Part shown: one piece after another, positions 41,669 through 51,654 of the stretch
Layout of the letters: each line of letters opens with the position of its first letter
Numbering within the stretch: position 1 is the first letter of the stretch
Assembly: GCF_000967425.1 (NCBI RefSeq)
Contig: NZ_FO082820.1
Location: 434,001 to 498,000 of the forward strand
DNA: 64,000 nt
Direction of reading: 5' to 3'
Source: Pseudorhizobium banfieldiae
GTDB taxonomy: Bacteria > Pseudomonadota > Alphaproteobacteria > Rhizobiales > Rhizobiaceae
Program-made: the position numbers and the translations under genes
The notes under the pieces: generated by a model
Told to the model about the DNA's origin: nothing
The model's database searches: none
What the model saw: the letters and a program-made list of their open reading frames with translations, nothing else

Positions 41669-43954
41669 ATGCCCGATCTGCTTCTTGAACTCCGTTCCGA
41701 GGAAATCCCGGCCCGAATGCAGCGCAAGGCTGCGGGCGACCTCAAGAAACTCGTGACCGATGCGCTGGTGGAGGCAGGACTGACCTATGAGGGTGCGCGC
41801 GAGTACTGGACGCCGCGCCGCCTGGCGCTCGACATTCGCGGACTGACGGCGCGTTCGGCGGATCAGCGCGAGGAGATCAAGGGGCCTTCCACCAAGGCGC
41901 CGGAACAGGCGGTGCAGGGCTTTTTGCGCAAGGCGGGCCTTTCGTCAGTTTCGGAGGCGCAGGTCGTCAGCGATCCGAAGAAGGGCGACTTTTACGTGGC
42001 GGTCCTTTCAAAACCCGGCCGTGCCGCCGAGGAGATCATCGCCGATGTGATGCCCGGCATCATCCGCAACTTCCCCTGGCCGAAGTCCATGCGCTGGGGA
42101 GCGGCTTCCATGCCGAAGGGCGCGCGCTTCGGCGGCACCGAGGGCAAAGGATCGGAAAGCCTGCGCTGGGTGCGCCCGCTGCAGTCGATCGTCTGCGTCT
42201 TTGGGCCAGAGCACGATGAAACGCAGGTCATCCCCTTCGAGATCGACGGGCTAGTGGCTGGCAATGTCACCTACGGCCACCGCTTCCATGCGCCGGACGC
42301 CATTACCGTGCGCCGGTTCGATGATTACGTACGAAGCCTGGGAAAAGCCAAGGTGATGCTCGATGCGGAGCGGCGAAAGGACGTGATCCTGCACGACGCC
42401 CGCGATGTTGCCTTCGCGAACGGTCTTGAACTGGTCGAGGACGAGGGCCTGCTCGAAGAAGTCGCCGGACTCGTCGAATGGCCGCATGTTCTTATGGGCG
42501 AGTTCGAGCAGGAATATCTGGAGATTCCGGCCGAGATCATCCGCCTGACGATCAAGACGAACCAGAAGTGCTTCGTCACCCGTCCTCAGGGCGGAGAGGG
42601 GCTTTCCAACCGCTTCATCCTCGTTTCCAATATAGAGGCGAAGGACGGCGGCAGGGAGATCATCCACGGCAACGGCAAGGTCGTCCGCGCGCGCCTCTCC
42701 GACGCCAAGCATTTCTGGACCCGCGACCAGGGCGACCTGCCGGATCTTCAGGATTTGCAGCCTTCGGCGGAAAAGTTCGGGCTCGACCTCGAGAAGCCGC
42801 TCGACCAGCGCATGGCGAAGCTTGACGCGCTAGACGTCACCTTCCATGCCAAGCTGGGCACCCAGGGTGAGCGGGTCGCGCGCATCAGGGCGCTTGCGCG
42901 GGAACTGGCGCCGGTCGTTGGCGCCGATGCCGCTCTCGTGGATCGCGCGGTCGTGCTGGCAAAAGCGGACCTGCGGACCGAGGCGGTCGGCGAATTCCCG
43001 GAACTGCAGGGCCTGATGGGCCGCCGCTACGCCGCTCTCCAGGGTGAGAATTCCTCCGTCGCCGCGGCCATTGAGGATCATTACAAGCCACAGGGCCCGT
43101 CTGACCGCGTGCCGGACGACAAGGTCGCCATCACCGTGGCGCTGGCCGACAAGCTCGACACGCTGGTCGGCTTCTGGGCGATCGACGAGAAGCCGACCGG
43201 CTCGAAGGACCCTTATGCGCTGCGCCGTGCGGCGCTGGGCGTGGTGCGGATCCTGCTGGAGCGGAATGTGCGGTTGCCGATCACGGTAGCATTTCAGGCT
43301 TGGGCCAAGGCGCGCGAGCATGACGGTGGCGTCGTGATATCGGACAGTTTTAGCAGCTCTACTCCGGACAGCTATCCGCAGGTCGGCAGCAGACGTCGTT
43401 CCGTGCTTGAACGGAGTGCTTTCGACGAAAGGTGCCTCGACCTCCTCTCGTTCTTCCACGATCGCCTCAAGGTCTACCTCCGCGACCAGGGCGCCCGCCA
43501 CGACATCATCGATGCGGTGCTCACGCCGGAGGCCGACGACCTGCTGATGGTCGCCCGTCGCGCCGAGGCGCTGACGGCTTTCATCACCTCGGAGGACGGC
43601 ATCAACCTGCTCGCCGGCACCAAGCGCGCCACGCAGCTTCTCGCGGCCGAAGAGAAGAAGGGCACCGTCGTCGCCGATGGCGTCACGGGAGAACTCCTGC
43701 GCCTCGACGCCGAAAGGGCGCTGTGGAGCGCGATCACGTCGGCCTCCAGTGAGGCTTCGCAAGCCGTTGCGCGCGAAGACTTCCGTTCCGCCATGCAGGC
43801 ACTGTCGAAGCTGCGGGCGCCGGTCGACCGGTTCTTCGAGGACGTGCTGGTGAATGACGGAGACACGGCCATCCGCGCCAACCGGCTGGCGCTCTTGAAG
43901 GCCATCCGCGAAGCGACCGGAACGGTCGCAGATTTCTCCAGGATCGCTGGCTGA
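41669..43954 (+). CDS. glyS: Glycine--tRNA ligase beta subunit
   Basis: 761-residue tRNA-binding subunit of glycyl-tRNA synthetase. Recognised by [25 protein letters not shown] at the start, [15 protein letters not shown], the central [31 protein letters not shown] and [15 protein letters not shown] (HD-like), and a C-terminal anticodon-binding region. Residues about 553-585 ([21 protein letters not shown]) form an extra, Ser-rich segment between conserved blocks. ATG 41669 is preceded by GAGGAAGGA. Some distance from glyQ because of the lemA/DUF2207 and toxin-antitoxin genes. Confidence 0.95.
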   Translation: MPDLLLELRSEEIPARMQRKAAGDLKKLVTDALVEAGLTYEGAREYWTPRRLALDIRGLTARSADQREEIKGPSTKAPEQAVQGFLRKAGLSSVSEAQVVSDPKKGDFYVAVLSKPGRAAEEIIADVMPGIIRNFPWPKSMRWGAASMPKGARFGGTEGKGSESLRWVRPLQSIVCVFGPEHDETQVIPFEIDGLVAGNVTYGHRFHAPDAITVRRFDDYVRSLGKAKVMLDAERRKDVILHDARDVAFANGLELVEDEGLLEEVAGLVEWPHVLMGEFEQEYLEIPAEIIRLTIKTNQKCFVTRPQGGEGLSNRFILVSNIEAKDGGREIIHGNGKVVRARLSDAKHFWTRDQGDLPDLQDLQPSAEKFGLDLEKPLDQRMAKLDALDVTFHAKLGTQGERVARIRALARELAPVVGADAALVDRAVVLAKADLRTEAVGEFPELQGLMGRRYAALQGENSSVAAAIEDHYKPQGPSDRVPDDKVAITVALADKLDTLVGFWAIDEKPTGSKDPYALRRAALGVVRILLERNVRLPITVAFQAWAKAREHDGGVVISDSFSSSTPDSYPQVGSRRRSVLERSAFDERCLDLLSFFHDRLKVYLRDQGARHDIIDAVLTPEADDLLMVARRAEALTAFITSEDGINLLAGTKRATQLLAAEEKKGTVVADGVTGELLRLDAERALWSAITSASSEASQAVAREDFRSAMQALSKLRAPVDRFFEDVLVNDGDTAIRANRLALLKAIREATGTVADFSRIAG

Positions 43955-43973
43955 CGAACTCCGAGAATGAACA

Positions 43974-43997
43974 AAGCCGCCGGCGGTCCGGCGGCTT
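43974..43997. terminator. Hairpin after glyS
   Basis: AAGCCGCCGG (43974-43983) pairs with CCGGCGGCTT (43988-43997), 4-nt loop, 20 nt beyond the stop. No T-run on the plus strand, so its terminator strength is unclear. Confidence 0.55.
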
Positions 43998-44077
43998 GCC
44001 GTCTGATGGGAGACTGACCGAAATCCCGCTAGGCGTGACGCGGCTCTTTGCCTGTCAAACGCCAGTTCCGACGTTTG

Positions 44078-44521
44078 TCAGCGTGCGCTGAGCCGTAGCG
44101 TGAATGCGTCGAGATCGATCGCCGCTGCCGAACCCGTCATGCCGGCTTCGACCGCACCGACGGTTGCGGTATGGTCAATGCCATCCTGTCCCGCAGCGCC
44201 GGCAACGGCGGTGCCGCCCCGTTCGATCATCCAATCCTGCATCTTGCTGACATGCACGACCGGCGAGCCGCCGAGCCATGCATCTGTGCGGACGATCTTC
44301 TTCTCGCCGTCGATCTCGACGATCTCGATCTTCTGCGGTCCGGTTTCAAGAACCGGCACACGGTAGCGGGATTGTTCTTCCTTCGAGGCCGGAGGCGGGC
44401 AGCCAGTGCAGCTCTTCGTGATGACGCTTCCGCGTTCGCCATGGCTGCTGAGTGGCGTGATCGAAGAGGCTAGCGCCTGTGCACTCGTCAGGATCAGGGC
44501 ACTCGTCAGCAGAAAACGCAT
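44078..44521 (-). CDS. Exported HPE1-like domain protein
   Basis: 147 residues with a Sec signal peptide (about 1-19, cleavage near AQALAS). The middle has a CTGCPPP pair of cysteines and the segment VPVLETGPQKIEIVEIDGEKKIVRTDAWLGGSPVVHVSK, which I recognise as the domain called plant virulence effector HPE1-like in rhizobial annotations. That name does not prove a role in plants; the domain also occurs in free-living strains. Function unknown. It is 88 nt downstream of purD on the same strand. Confidence 0.7.
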   Translation of the reverse strand: MRFLLTSALILTSAQALASSITPLSSHGERGSVITKSCTGCPPPASKEEQSRYRVPVLETGPQKIEIVEIDGEKKIVRTDAWLGGSPVVHVSKMQDWMIERGGTAVAGAAGQDGIDHTATVGAVEAGMTGSAAAIDLDAFTLRLSAR

Positions 44522-44609
44522 GGCACGACTCCTCTCATGTCAGAGGAGGTCTACCGCCTTAGGATTGCGATCCCGTCAGCAAAACTGGTTAAGCTCAGGT
44601 AAAAAAAAC

Positions 44610-45875
44610 TTATCCGCGATCGACGGCTCGCCAACCGATGTCGCGGCGGCAGAAGCCGTTCTCCCAGGAAATCTGGTCCACCAGCGCATAGGCCTTCGCC
44701 TGCGCTTCGGCGACGGTCCTGCCCGTGGCGGTTACATTCAGGACCCGTCCGCCGGTTGCAACCAGTCCGCCGTCCTTCAGTGCCGTTCCGGCATGGAAGA
44801 TCTTCGCGTGATCGGCGGTCTTGGGAAGTGGACCGATCGGCGTGTTCTTGTCGTAGGAACCGGGATACCCCTTCGAGGCCATCACCACGGTGAGCGCGAC
44901 GTCGTCCGACCACTCGGTCGAAACCTGGTCCAGCGTACCCGTTGCGGCCGCGTACAGGAGGGGCAGGAGGTCGCTCTTCAGGCGCATCATCAGCACCTGG
45001 CATTCCGGATCGCCGAAGCGGACATTGTATTCGATGAGTTCGGGCCCCTTCTCGGTGATCATCAGCCCCGCGAAGAAGACGCCGGTAAAGGGGTGGCCCA
45101 TTTCGGACATGCCGCGAATGGTCGGCTCGATGATCTCCTTCATCGCCCGCTCCACCATATCGGATGTCATTATCGGAGCGGGCGAATAGGCGCCCATCCC
45201 GCCGGTATTGGGCCCGGTGTCTCCATCGCCGACCCGTTTGTGGTCTTGTGCAGTCGCAAGCGCTAGCGCCGTCTTGCCGTCCGACAGGCAGAAGAAGCTC
45301 GCCTCCTCGCCGTCGAGGAATGCTTCGACCACCACTTCGGCACCAGCCGCTCCGAACGCGCCGGAGAAGCAGTCGTCGATAGCAGCGATGGCCTCATCGA
45401 TCGTCATCGCCACGGTGACGCCCTTGCCGGCGGCAAGCCCATCGGCCTTGATGACGATGGGAGCACCCTGGTCCCGGACATAGGCCTTGGCCGCATCCGC
45501 ATCGGTAAAGCGCTCGTAGGCGCCGGTCGGGATGCCGTAGCGGGCGCAGAGGTCCTTGGTGAAGCCCTTGGAACCTTCCAGTTGCGCGGCGGCTGCGGAG
45601 GGGCCGAAGGTCGCGATCCCGGCATCCCGCAGTCGATCGGCAAGCCCGGCGACCAGTGGCGCCTCCGGCCCGACGACGACGAAACCGATGCCTTCGCTGC
45701 GGCAGAAATCCACGACCGCAGTCTGATCGTCTACATCGAGCGTAACGAGTTCCGCATGTTCGCCAATGCCCGGATTGCCGGGCGCGGCAAAGAGCTTGGT
45801 GAGCTTGGGCGACTGGGTAAGCTTCCAGGCCAGCGCATGTTCGCGTCCACCGGAGCCGATCAGCAGAACCTTCAT
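44610..45875 (-). CDS. purD: Phosphoribosylamine--glycine ligase (GARS)
   Basis: 421-residue ATP-grasp enzyme for the second step of purine synthesis. Landmarks: [42 protein letters not shown], the ATP-grasp block [16 protein letters not shown], and [13 protein letters not shown], with Mg2+ ligands in [12 protein letters not shown]. Length and start are standard. It diverges from tex, 145 nt away. Confidence 0.97.
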   Translation of the reverse strand: MKVLLIGSGGREHALAWKLTQSPKLTKLFAAPGNPGIGEHAELVTLDVDDQTAVVDFCRSEGIGFVVVGPEAPLVAGLADRLRDAGIATFGPSAAAAQLEGSKGFTKDLCARYGIPTGAYERFTDADAAKAYVRDQGAPIVIKADGLAAGKGVTVAMTIDEAIAAIDDCFSGAFGAAGAEVVVEAFLDGEEASFFCLSDGKTALALATAQDHKRVGDGDTGPNTGGMGAYSPAPIMTSDMVERAMKEIIEPTIRGMSEMGHPFTGVFFAGLMITEKGPELIEYNVRFGDPECQVLMMRLKSDLLPLLYAAATGTLDQVSTEWSDDVALTVVMASKGYPGSYDKNTPIGPLPKTADHAKIFHAGTALKDGGLVATGGRVLNVTATGRTVAEAQAKAYALVDQISWENGFCRRDIGWRAVDRG

Positions 45876-46020
45876 CTCTCGCCCTCTCTTGATGCCTCAC
45901 CGGGCGGTTAAGGGGAGGGGGGCGAAAGGTCAAGCGCATCCTGTGGAATCCCGCCTCGTCACGTTGCCATGCCGCAAAGTTTGGATATGGTCGCGCCTCC
46001 CTTGAACCAGTGAGACCGCC

Positions 46021-48327
46021 ATGGCCGCCGACATCCGTTTCCTCGCCGCTGCGATCGCCGCCGAAATCAATGCCAGGCCAGACCAGGTCACCGCTGCCAT
46101 CGGTCTGATCGATGAAGGGGCGACAATCCCCTTCATTGCCCGCTACCGGAAGGAAGTGACCGGCGGTCTGGACGACACACAGTTGCGCATTCTGTCGGAG
46201 CGGCTTGTCTATTTGCGGGAGTTGGCAGCGCGCCGCACTTCCGTGATCGAGTCGATCACCTCGCAGGGCAAGATGACGGAGGAACTGGCAGCAAGGCTGG
46301 CGAAGGCCGCCACCAAGGCCGAGCTGGAAGACCTCTATCTTCCCTACAAGCCGAAAAGGCGCACCCGGGCCGAGATCGCCCGCGAGCGAGGCCTCGGCCC
46401 GCTTGCCGAAGCGATCTGGGCCGATCGCGCAGCCGATCCGGGGAAGCTTGCGGAACCCTATATCGCTGGAGAAGTGACGGACGTGAAGATGGCGCTGGAA
46501 GGTGCCCGCGACATCGTCGCCGAAACGATCTCGGAGAATGCGGATCTCCTCGGCCGACTTCGCCAGCACATGCGCGACCGGGCGCTGTTGCGGGCAAAGG
46601 TTGTTGACGGCAAGCAGGAGGCAGGCGCGAAGTTCGCAGATTATTTCGACCATTCCGAGCGCTGGGCAACCGCACCCGGACACCGGGCGCTCGCCATGCT
46701 GCGCGGCTGGAACGAGGAAGTGCTGACACTGTCCATCGAGGTCGACCAGGACGATCCGTCGCCCGTGAAGCCGGCCCAGCGCATCATCGCCGCTGCCTTC
46801 GAGATCGGCGAAAGGGGGCCGGCGGACCGCTGGCTGATGGAGGCCGCCGGCTGGACCTGGCGCGTCAAGCTTTCCACCTCACTGTCCCTCGACCTGATGC
46901 GCGAGCTGCGCGAACGGGCGGAGGAGGAGGCCATTCACGTCTTTGCTCGAAATCTGAAGGATCTGCTTCTCGCAGCCCCCGCCGGCTCGCGCGCGACTAT
47001 GGGCCTCGATCCCGGGATCCGTACCGGCGTAAAGGTCGCCGTGGTCGATGGCACCGGCAAGCTCCTCGAAACGACCACGGTCTACCCGTTCCCGCCGCGG
47101 AACGACATCCGTGGCACTCAGGCGGAGCTTGCTTCCATCATTCGCAAGCACGGCGTCGAACTCATCGCCATCGGCAACGGCACCGGCAGCCGCGAGACGG
47201 AGAAGCTGGTGGCAGACATGCTCGCAAGCCTGCCGGCGCCGAAGCCGACAAAGGTCATCGTATCGGAAGCGGGTGCCTCGGTTTATTCCGCCTCCGAGAC
47301 CGCTGCAGCCGAATTCCCAACTCTTGATGTCTCGCTCCGCGGCGCCGTTTCCATCGCTCGGCGCCTGCAGGACCCGCTGGCGGAACTCGTGAAGATCGAG
47401 CCGAAGTCGATCGGTGTCGGCCAGTATCAGCACGATGTGGACCAGGGGAAGCTGTCGCGCTCGCTGGATGCGGTCGTGGAAGACGCGGTGAATGCCGTCG
47501 GCGTCGACCTCAATACGGCGTCCGCACCGCTGCTCTCGCGCGTCTCCGGCCTAAGCCGTTCGATCGCCGAGGCTATCGTCCTGCATCGTGACCAGAACGG
47601 ACCCTTCGGGAGCCGCAAGGACCTGCTGAAGGTCGCCCGTCTCGGCAACCGCACCTTCGAGCAGGCCGCCGGCTTCCTGCGCATCCCGAATGGCAAGGAG
47701 CCGCTGGATGCCTCCGCCGTCCATCCGGAAGCCTATGGCGTGGCGAAGAAGATCGTTGCCGCGTGCGGTCGCGACCTGCGCACGCTGATGGGCGACAGCG
47801 CCACCTTGAAGAAGCTCGATCCGCGGCAGTTCATCGACGAGCAGTTCGGCCTGCCGACCGTGAAGGACATCCTCGCGGAACTGGAGAAACCGGGACGCGA
47901 TCCGCGCCCGAGCTTCAAGACCGCAACTTTTGCAGAGGGCGTCGATGAGATCACGGACCTCAGGCCCGGCATGCTGCTGGAGGGAACGGTGACCAATGTT
48001 GCCGCCTTCGGTGCCTTCGTCGATATCGGAGTTCACCAGGATGGGTTGGTTCACGTGTCCCAGCTGGCCGATCGCTTCGTGAAGGACCCGCATGAGGTCG
48101 TGAAGGCTGGCGATGTCGTGAAGGTGCGCGTCGTCGAGGTGGACGTGAAGCGCAAAAGGATCGCGCTCACCATGCGCAAGGACGGAGGGGAGGCGGCGCC
48201 CGCCGCGCGTGGTGCCGACCGGAACGTGCAGCGTCCTAGCCCGGCGAAGATGAAAGCGGAACCGAAGGGCGTTTCCTCACAGGGCGCCCTTGGCGCCGCC
48301 TTGGCAGAGGCTCTGAAGCGCCGTTAG
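46021..48327 (+). CDS. tex: Tex family transcription accessory/RNA-binding protein
   Basis: 768 residues of the Tex family. An N-terminal helical Tex domain contains [20 protein letters not shown] and [24 protein letters not shown]; then a YqgF-like nuclease-fold domain (about 325-450, [20 protein letters not shown]), helix-hairpin-helix motifs (about 500-560, [24 protein letters not shown]) and a C-terminal S1 RNA-binding domain (about 650-720, [32 protein letters not shown]). Tex binds RNA and affects transcription. Basic C-terminal tail. A strong terminator follows. Confidence 0.96.
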   Translation: MAADIRFLAAAIAAEINARPDQVTAAIGLIDEGATIPFIARYRKEVTGGLDDTQLRILSERLVYLRELAARRTSVIESITSQGKMTEELAARLAKAATKAELEDLYLPYKPKRRTRAEIARERGLGPLAEAIWADRAADPGKLAEPYIAGEVTDVKMALEGARDIVAETISENADLLGRLRQHMRDRALLRAKVVDGKQEAGAKFADYFDHSERWATAPGHRALAMLRGWNEEVLTLSIEVDQDDPSPVKPAQRIIAAAFEIGERGPADRWLMEAAGWTWRVKLSTSLSLDLMRELRERAEEEAIHVFARNLKDLLLAAPAGSRATMGLDPGIRTGVKVAVVDGTGKLLETTTVYPFPPRNDIRGTQAELASIIRKHGVELIAIGNGTGSRETEKLVADMLASLPAPKPTKVIVSEAGASVYSASETAAAEFPTLDVSLRGAVSIARRLQDPLAELVKIEPKSIGVGQYQHDVDQGKLSRSLDAVVEDAVNAVGVDLNTASAPLLSRVSGLSRSIAEAIVLHRDQNGPFGSRKDLLKVARLGNRTFEQAAGFLRIPNGKEPLDASAVHPEAYGVAKKIVAACGRDLRTLMGDSATLKKLDPRQFIDEQFGLPTVKDILAELEKPGRDPRPSFKTATFAEGVDEITDLRPGMLLEGTVTNVAAFGAFVDIGVHQDGLVHVSQLADRFVKDPHEVVKAGDVVKVRVVEVDVKRKRIALTMRKDGGEAAPAARGADRNVQRPSPAKMKAEPKGVSSQGALGAALAEALKRR

Positions 48328-48350
48328 CAACTTGTTCATGCGTATGAAAG

Positions 48351-48386
48351 GATGCCGTTCAACAGCGTTGGACGGCATCTGTTTTT
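48351..48386 (+). terminator. Intrinsic terminator of tex
   Basis: GATGCCGTTCAA (48351-48362) pairs with TTGGACGGCATC (48368-48379), one T-G wobble, CAGCG loop, followed by TTTTT (48382-48386). Confidence 0.9.
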
Positions 48387-48480
48387 GTGTCATCTTTTTT
48401 GGCGTTCCTGTGCTTGTAACTCGGGTGAAAGAAATTACTCCTTTTTAAACTGCAAGATAGACTTCGTTCGGAGGTGAATT

Positions 48481-49737
48481 ATGGCCTCGTCCCTGCGTCG
48501 ACTTCTCGCCAAGATCATCAAGAAAGGCCGGCTGACCGTCAGCGGCCCCGCCGGCTCGCAGGTATTCGGTGACGGAGGCGGGCGAACGGTTGCAATCCGC
48601 TTCACCGATGCAGAGGCGGAAGAAGAGATCGCCTCCGACCCGCAGCTGAAGCTCGCGGAAGTCTATATGGATGGCCGTCTTCTGTTCGAGGAGGGCGACA
48701 TCTACGAGCTGCTCGCAATCGTCAAGGACAACACGCTGAGCGAGGTGCTGACACCTGGCATGATATGGCGCGGGCTTCTCCGCATCGCCGGGGCTCGCAT
48801 CAGGCACGGGGTGCCGATCAACCGCAACCAGCGCAACGTCGCCCACCACTACGACCTCAGCGCGAAGCTCTTCAATCTCTTCCTCGACGAGGACTGGCAG
48901 TATTCCTGCGGCTACTTCAATCCGACGGGCATCAGCCTGTACGAGGCGCAGGTCGCCAAGAAGCGGCACATCGCAGCAAAGCTGCTCGCTGAACCGGGGC
49001 AGAAGGTTCTCGAGATAGGCTCGGGATGGGGCGGAATGGCCATGTACCTTGCGGAATCCTCCGGCGTCGACGTCACCGGCATCACGCTGAGCCAGGAGCA
49101 GCTGCGCGTGTCCCGCGATCGGGCACAGAAGCGCGGACTTTCGGACCGGGTGCGCTTCGAGCTGCAGGACTATTACTATCTGCCGGCGTCGACGAGATAC
49201 GACCGCATCGTTTCCGTCGGCATGTTCGAGCATGTGGGCCGGCTGAATTTCGGGCGCTACTTCCGAAAGGCATACGAAGTCCTTGATGAAGACGGGGTGA
49301 TGGTCTTGCATTCCATCGGCCAGCCTTACCCCGCCCGCTACAACAGCCCTTTCATCGAGAAATACATCTTCCCGGGGGGCTATATCCCGTCGCTAGCGGA
49401 AGTGATGCCTGCCGTCGAACGCTCGGGCCTGCTGGTGTCGGACATCGAGATCCTGCCGATGCACTATGCCCATACGCTGCGCCAATGGCGGGAGCGTTTC
49501 CTGGCACGGCGCGAGGAAGCGGCTTCGATCTACGACGAGCGCTTCGTGCGGATGTGGGAGTTCTACCTGGCAGGTTCCGAGATGGCCTTTAGCCACGAGA
49601 ACTTCTTCATCTTCCAGATGCAGCTCACCAGGAAGCGCATGACCGTTCCGGACAACCGGAACTACATCGCTGAGCGGGAGGAGCGCCTGAAGTCGTTCGA
49701 TGCGACCCGTCCGCCGCTTGAACCGGTTACCTTCTAG
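48481..49737 (+). CDS. cfa: Cyclopropane-fatty-acyl-phospholipid synthase
   Basis: 418-residue SAM-dependent enzyme that adds a methylene bridge to unsaturated acyl chains of membrane lipids. N-terminal lipid-binding region (about 1-115), then NVAHHYDLSAKLFNLFLDEDWQYSCGYF, the SAM loop VLEIGSGWGGMAMYLAE and GMFEHVGRLNFGRYF, with the late NFFIFQMQLTRKR segment. GGAGG precedes ATG 48481 at a good distance. Cyclopropane lipids rise with acid or stationary stress in rhizobia; regulation cannot be read here. Confidence 0.95.
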   Translation: MASSLRRLLAKIIKKGRLTVSGPAGSQVFGDGGGRTVAIRFTDAEAEEEIASDPQLKLAEVYMDGRLLFEEGDIYELLAIVKDNTLSEVLTPGMIWRGLLRIAGARIRHGVPINRNQRNVAHHYDLSAKLFNLFLDEDWQYSCGYFNPTGISLYEAQVAKKRHIAAKLLAEPGQKVLEIGSGWGGMAMYLAESSGVDVTGITLSQEQLRVSRDRAQKRGLSDRVRFELQDYYYLPASTRYDRIVSVGMFEHVGRLNFGRYFRKAYEVLDEDGVMVLHSIGQPYPARYNSPFIEKYIFPGGYIPSLAEVMPAVERSGLLVSDIEILPMHYAHTLRQWRERFLARREEAASIYDERFVRMWEFYLAGSEMAFSHENFFIFQMQLTRKRMTVPDNRNYIAEREERLKSFDATRPPLEPVTF

Positions 49738-49798
49738 GGCCGGTCCGGGTCCGTCCCGCCTTGCGGCAGGTCCCGAGGCGGGCTACGACCATTGCATG

Positions 49799-50749
49799 AT
49801 GAAGACGGATGATCTCAATGGCCGCGTCTACGACGCACCTTCCGACAACTGGGTCTATCGCGTCCTGCCGAGGCCGGCATGGCCCTATGCGCAGCTTGCG
49901 CGCTGGGACAGGCCGATCGGCTGGCAATTGCTGATGTGGCCCTGCTTCTGGTCGTCGGCGCTCGCCGCCAACGTGGCCGCACGCGACGAGGAGCTGTCGC
50001 TCGGCCTCTTCGTCTTTCATCTGTTCCTGTTCTTCCTGGGATCGGTCGCCATGCGTGGCGCCGGATGCACCTATAACGACCTCGTCGATCATGAGATCGA
50101 CAATGCGGTTGCCCGGACGCGCTCGCGGCCGCTCCCCTCGGGGCGGGTGAGCCGTTTCGAGGCCAAGGTCTTCCTCGTCCTACAGGCGCTGGTCGGGTTG
50201 CTTGTGCTGCTTCAGTTCAACGGCTTCGCGATCCTGCTGGGCATCCTGTCGCTGGCGGTCGTTGCGATCTACCCTTTCGCCAAGCGATTTACCGACTGGC
50301 CGCAGTTCTTCCTGGGACTTGCCTTTTCCTGGGGCGCGCTGATGGGATGGGCCGGCTTGTTCGGCAGCCTGTCCTGGGCGCCGGTCCTGCTCTACCTGGG
50401 GTCGGTCGCCTGGACGATCGGCTACGACACGATCTACGCACACCAGGACAAGGAGGACGACGCACTCGTCGGAGTCCGTTCCACCGCGCGTTTGTTCGGC
50501 GCCAACACGAAAGCCTGGCTGGCCGGCCTCTACGGCCTGACGCTGGTGCTCCTGCTTGCCGCATATGCCGGGGCAGACGTCGGCTTTATCGCCTATTTAG
50601 GCCTGCTCGTCGCTGCGGTCATGTTCGCCTGGCAGATCCTCGTCCTCGATATCGACAATCCGGACCAGTGCCTGACACTCTTCAAGTTCAACACCCGGGT
50701 AGGCGCGGTCATTTTCGCCGGTCTCGTCCTGGCGCTGCCATTTGCCTGA
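49799..50749 (+). CDS. ubiA: 4-hydroxybenzoate polyprenyltransferase UbiA
   Basis: 316-residue integral membrane prenyltransferase of ubiquinone synthesis with about eight to nine hydrophobic segments. First Asp-rich motif GAGCTYNDLVDHEIDNAVARTRSRPL (NDxxD), second GYDTIYAHQDKEDDALVGVRSTA (DxxxD), both metal-diphosphate sites. The start is ATG 49799 (a preceding ATG at 49796 is equivalent); the frame further up overlaps the cfa gene. It follows cfa by 61 nt. Confidence 0.93.
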   Translation: MKTDDLNGRVYDAPSDNWVYRVLPRPAWPYAQLARWDRPIGWQLLMWPCFWSSALAANVAARDEELSLGLFVFHLFLFFLGSVAMRGAGCTYNDLVDHEIDNAVARTRSRPLPSGRVSRFEAKVFLVLQALVGLLVLLQFNGFAILLGILSLAVVAIYPFAKRFTDWPQFFLGLAFSWGALMGWAGLFGSLSWAPVLLYLGSVAWTIGYDTIYAHQDKEDDALVGVRSTARLFGANTKAWLAGLYGLTLVLLLAAYAGADVGFIAYLGLLVAAVMFAWQILVLDIDNPDQCLTLFKFNTRVGAVIFAGLVLALPFA

Positions 50750-50809
50750 AACGCAGGAACCCGGCTTGTGGCCGGGCACCAGCATCAGCGCGGGGCGGCG
50801 GTGGATCGG

Positions 50810-51376
50810 CTAGCGTCGCGCGATGATCTCCTTGCCCTCGATCTTCATCGTCACGCCGAGCTTTCCCGTGGTGCGACGAACCAGGAAGCGCGGACGGCGG
50901 GCAGCGAAATAGGAATGACGGCGGCGAGGCCTTGCCTCATGCGTCCGCACTTCTCCCAGATGGTTTTCGAGCGGCCGGGCGATGCCGTCTGCCTCGACCA
51001 TCAGCATCGGAATGCGGAATGCCTCGGACCAGCTGCGCCAGTCGGCCGCGATGTCGCAGAGGTCATGGGCGACGAGAAGCGGAATGCAGAGTTCCGGATC
51101 TTCGTGGTGTAGTTCCAGCGTGACGGTGACCTCTCCGTCGCCGTGGTCGATGGCGCGTGCGGCGACACCCTTGAAGGCGCGGGCGGGAAGGGCGAATGAA
51201 AGGGGCAGTCCGCTCGATGGCAGCGTCTTGCGCAGGACTGCCCCCCGCGAGTCGATGGTGATCAGGACATCGCCGGAGGTGTCGCGCAGGGCATAGGTGA
51301 CTTGCTGCGGAAAGCGCGAGGGGTCGAGCCTGAGCGTGGAGCCTGCCCAGGCAGGCTTCAGAACCGTGTTTGTCAT
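50810..51376 (-). CDS. DUF6101 family protein
   Basis: 188 residues of a conserved alphaproteobacterial family, recognisable by AGSTLRLDPSRFPQQVTYALRD, VLRKTLPSSGLPLSFALPARAFKGVAARAI and LGEVRTHEARPRRRH, with a basic C-terminus (RRPRFLVRRTTGKLG). No signal, membrane or catalytic motif. ATG 51376 (MTNTVLK) is chosen; the frame upstream has only basic non-conserved residues. Function unknown. It converges on ubiA (60 nt). Confidence 0.78.
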   Translation of the reverse strand: MTNTVLKPAWAGSTLRLDPSRFPQQVTYALRDTSGDVLITIDSRGAVLRKTLPSSGLPLSFALPARAFKGVAARAIDHGDGEVTVTLELHHEDPELCIPLLVAHDLCDIAADWRSWSEAFRIPMLMVEADGIARPLENHLGEVRTHEARPRRRHSYFAARRPRFLVRRTTGKLGVTMKIEGKEIIARR

Positions 51377-51654
51377 CGTGTATGCTACCCTTGTTTTACC
51401 TGAGAGCCGTTTCCGGTTTCTCCTGCGGGACTTTTGTCCTCTGATGGGCAAACCATACGGGCCGCTCTGTGCGAGACGGCTTAAAAATCGCGGTTAAGGA
51501 AGTTTTGCCTCGGCGAATGGTTATCAAACGCCAATCCTGCTCGGTTTCCAGAAGGTGAACACGTTCTCTTGCGTGCACGTCGGGACGCAAAAGCCCCGGG
51601 CAAGCAAGGTCGGGCATGCTGCTGTCGGCAATATTGCGACCGGAGTGCCCGTCC

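Noticed and set aside
44056..44077. CAAACG/CGTTTG inverted repeat downstream of the HPE1-like gene
   Set aside because: Only a 6-bp stem with a 10-nt loop and no T-run; not strong enough to call a terminator.
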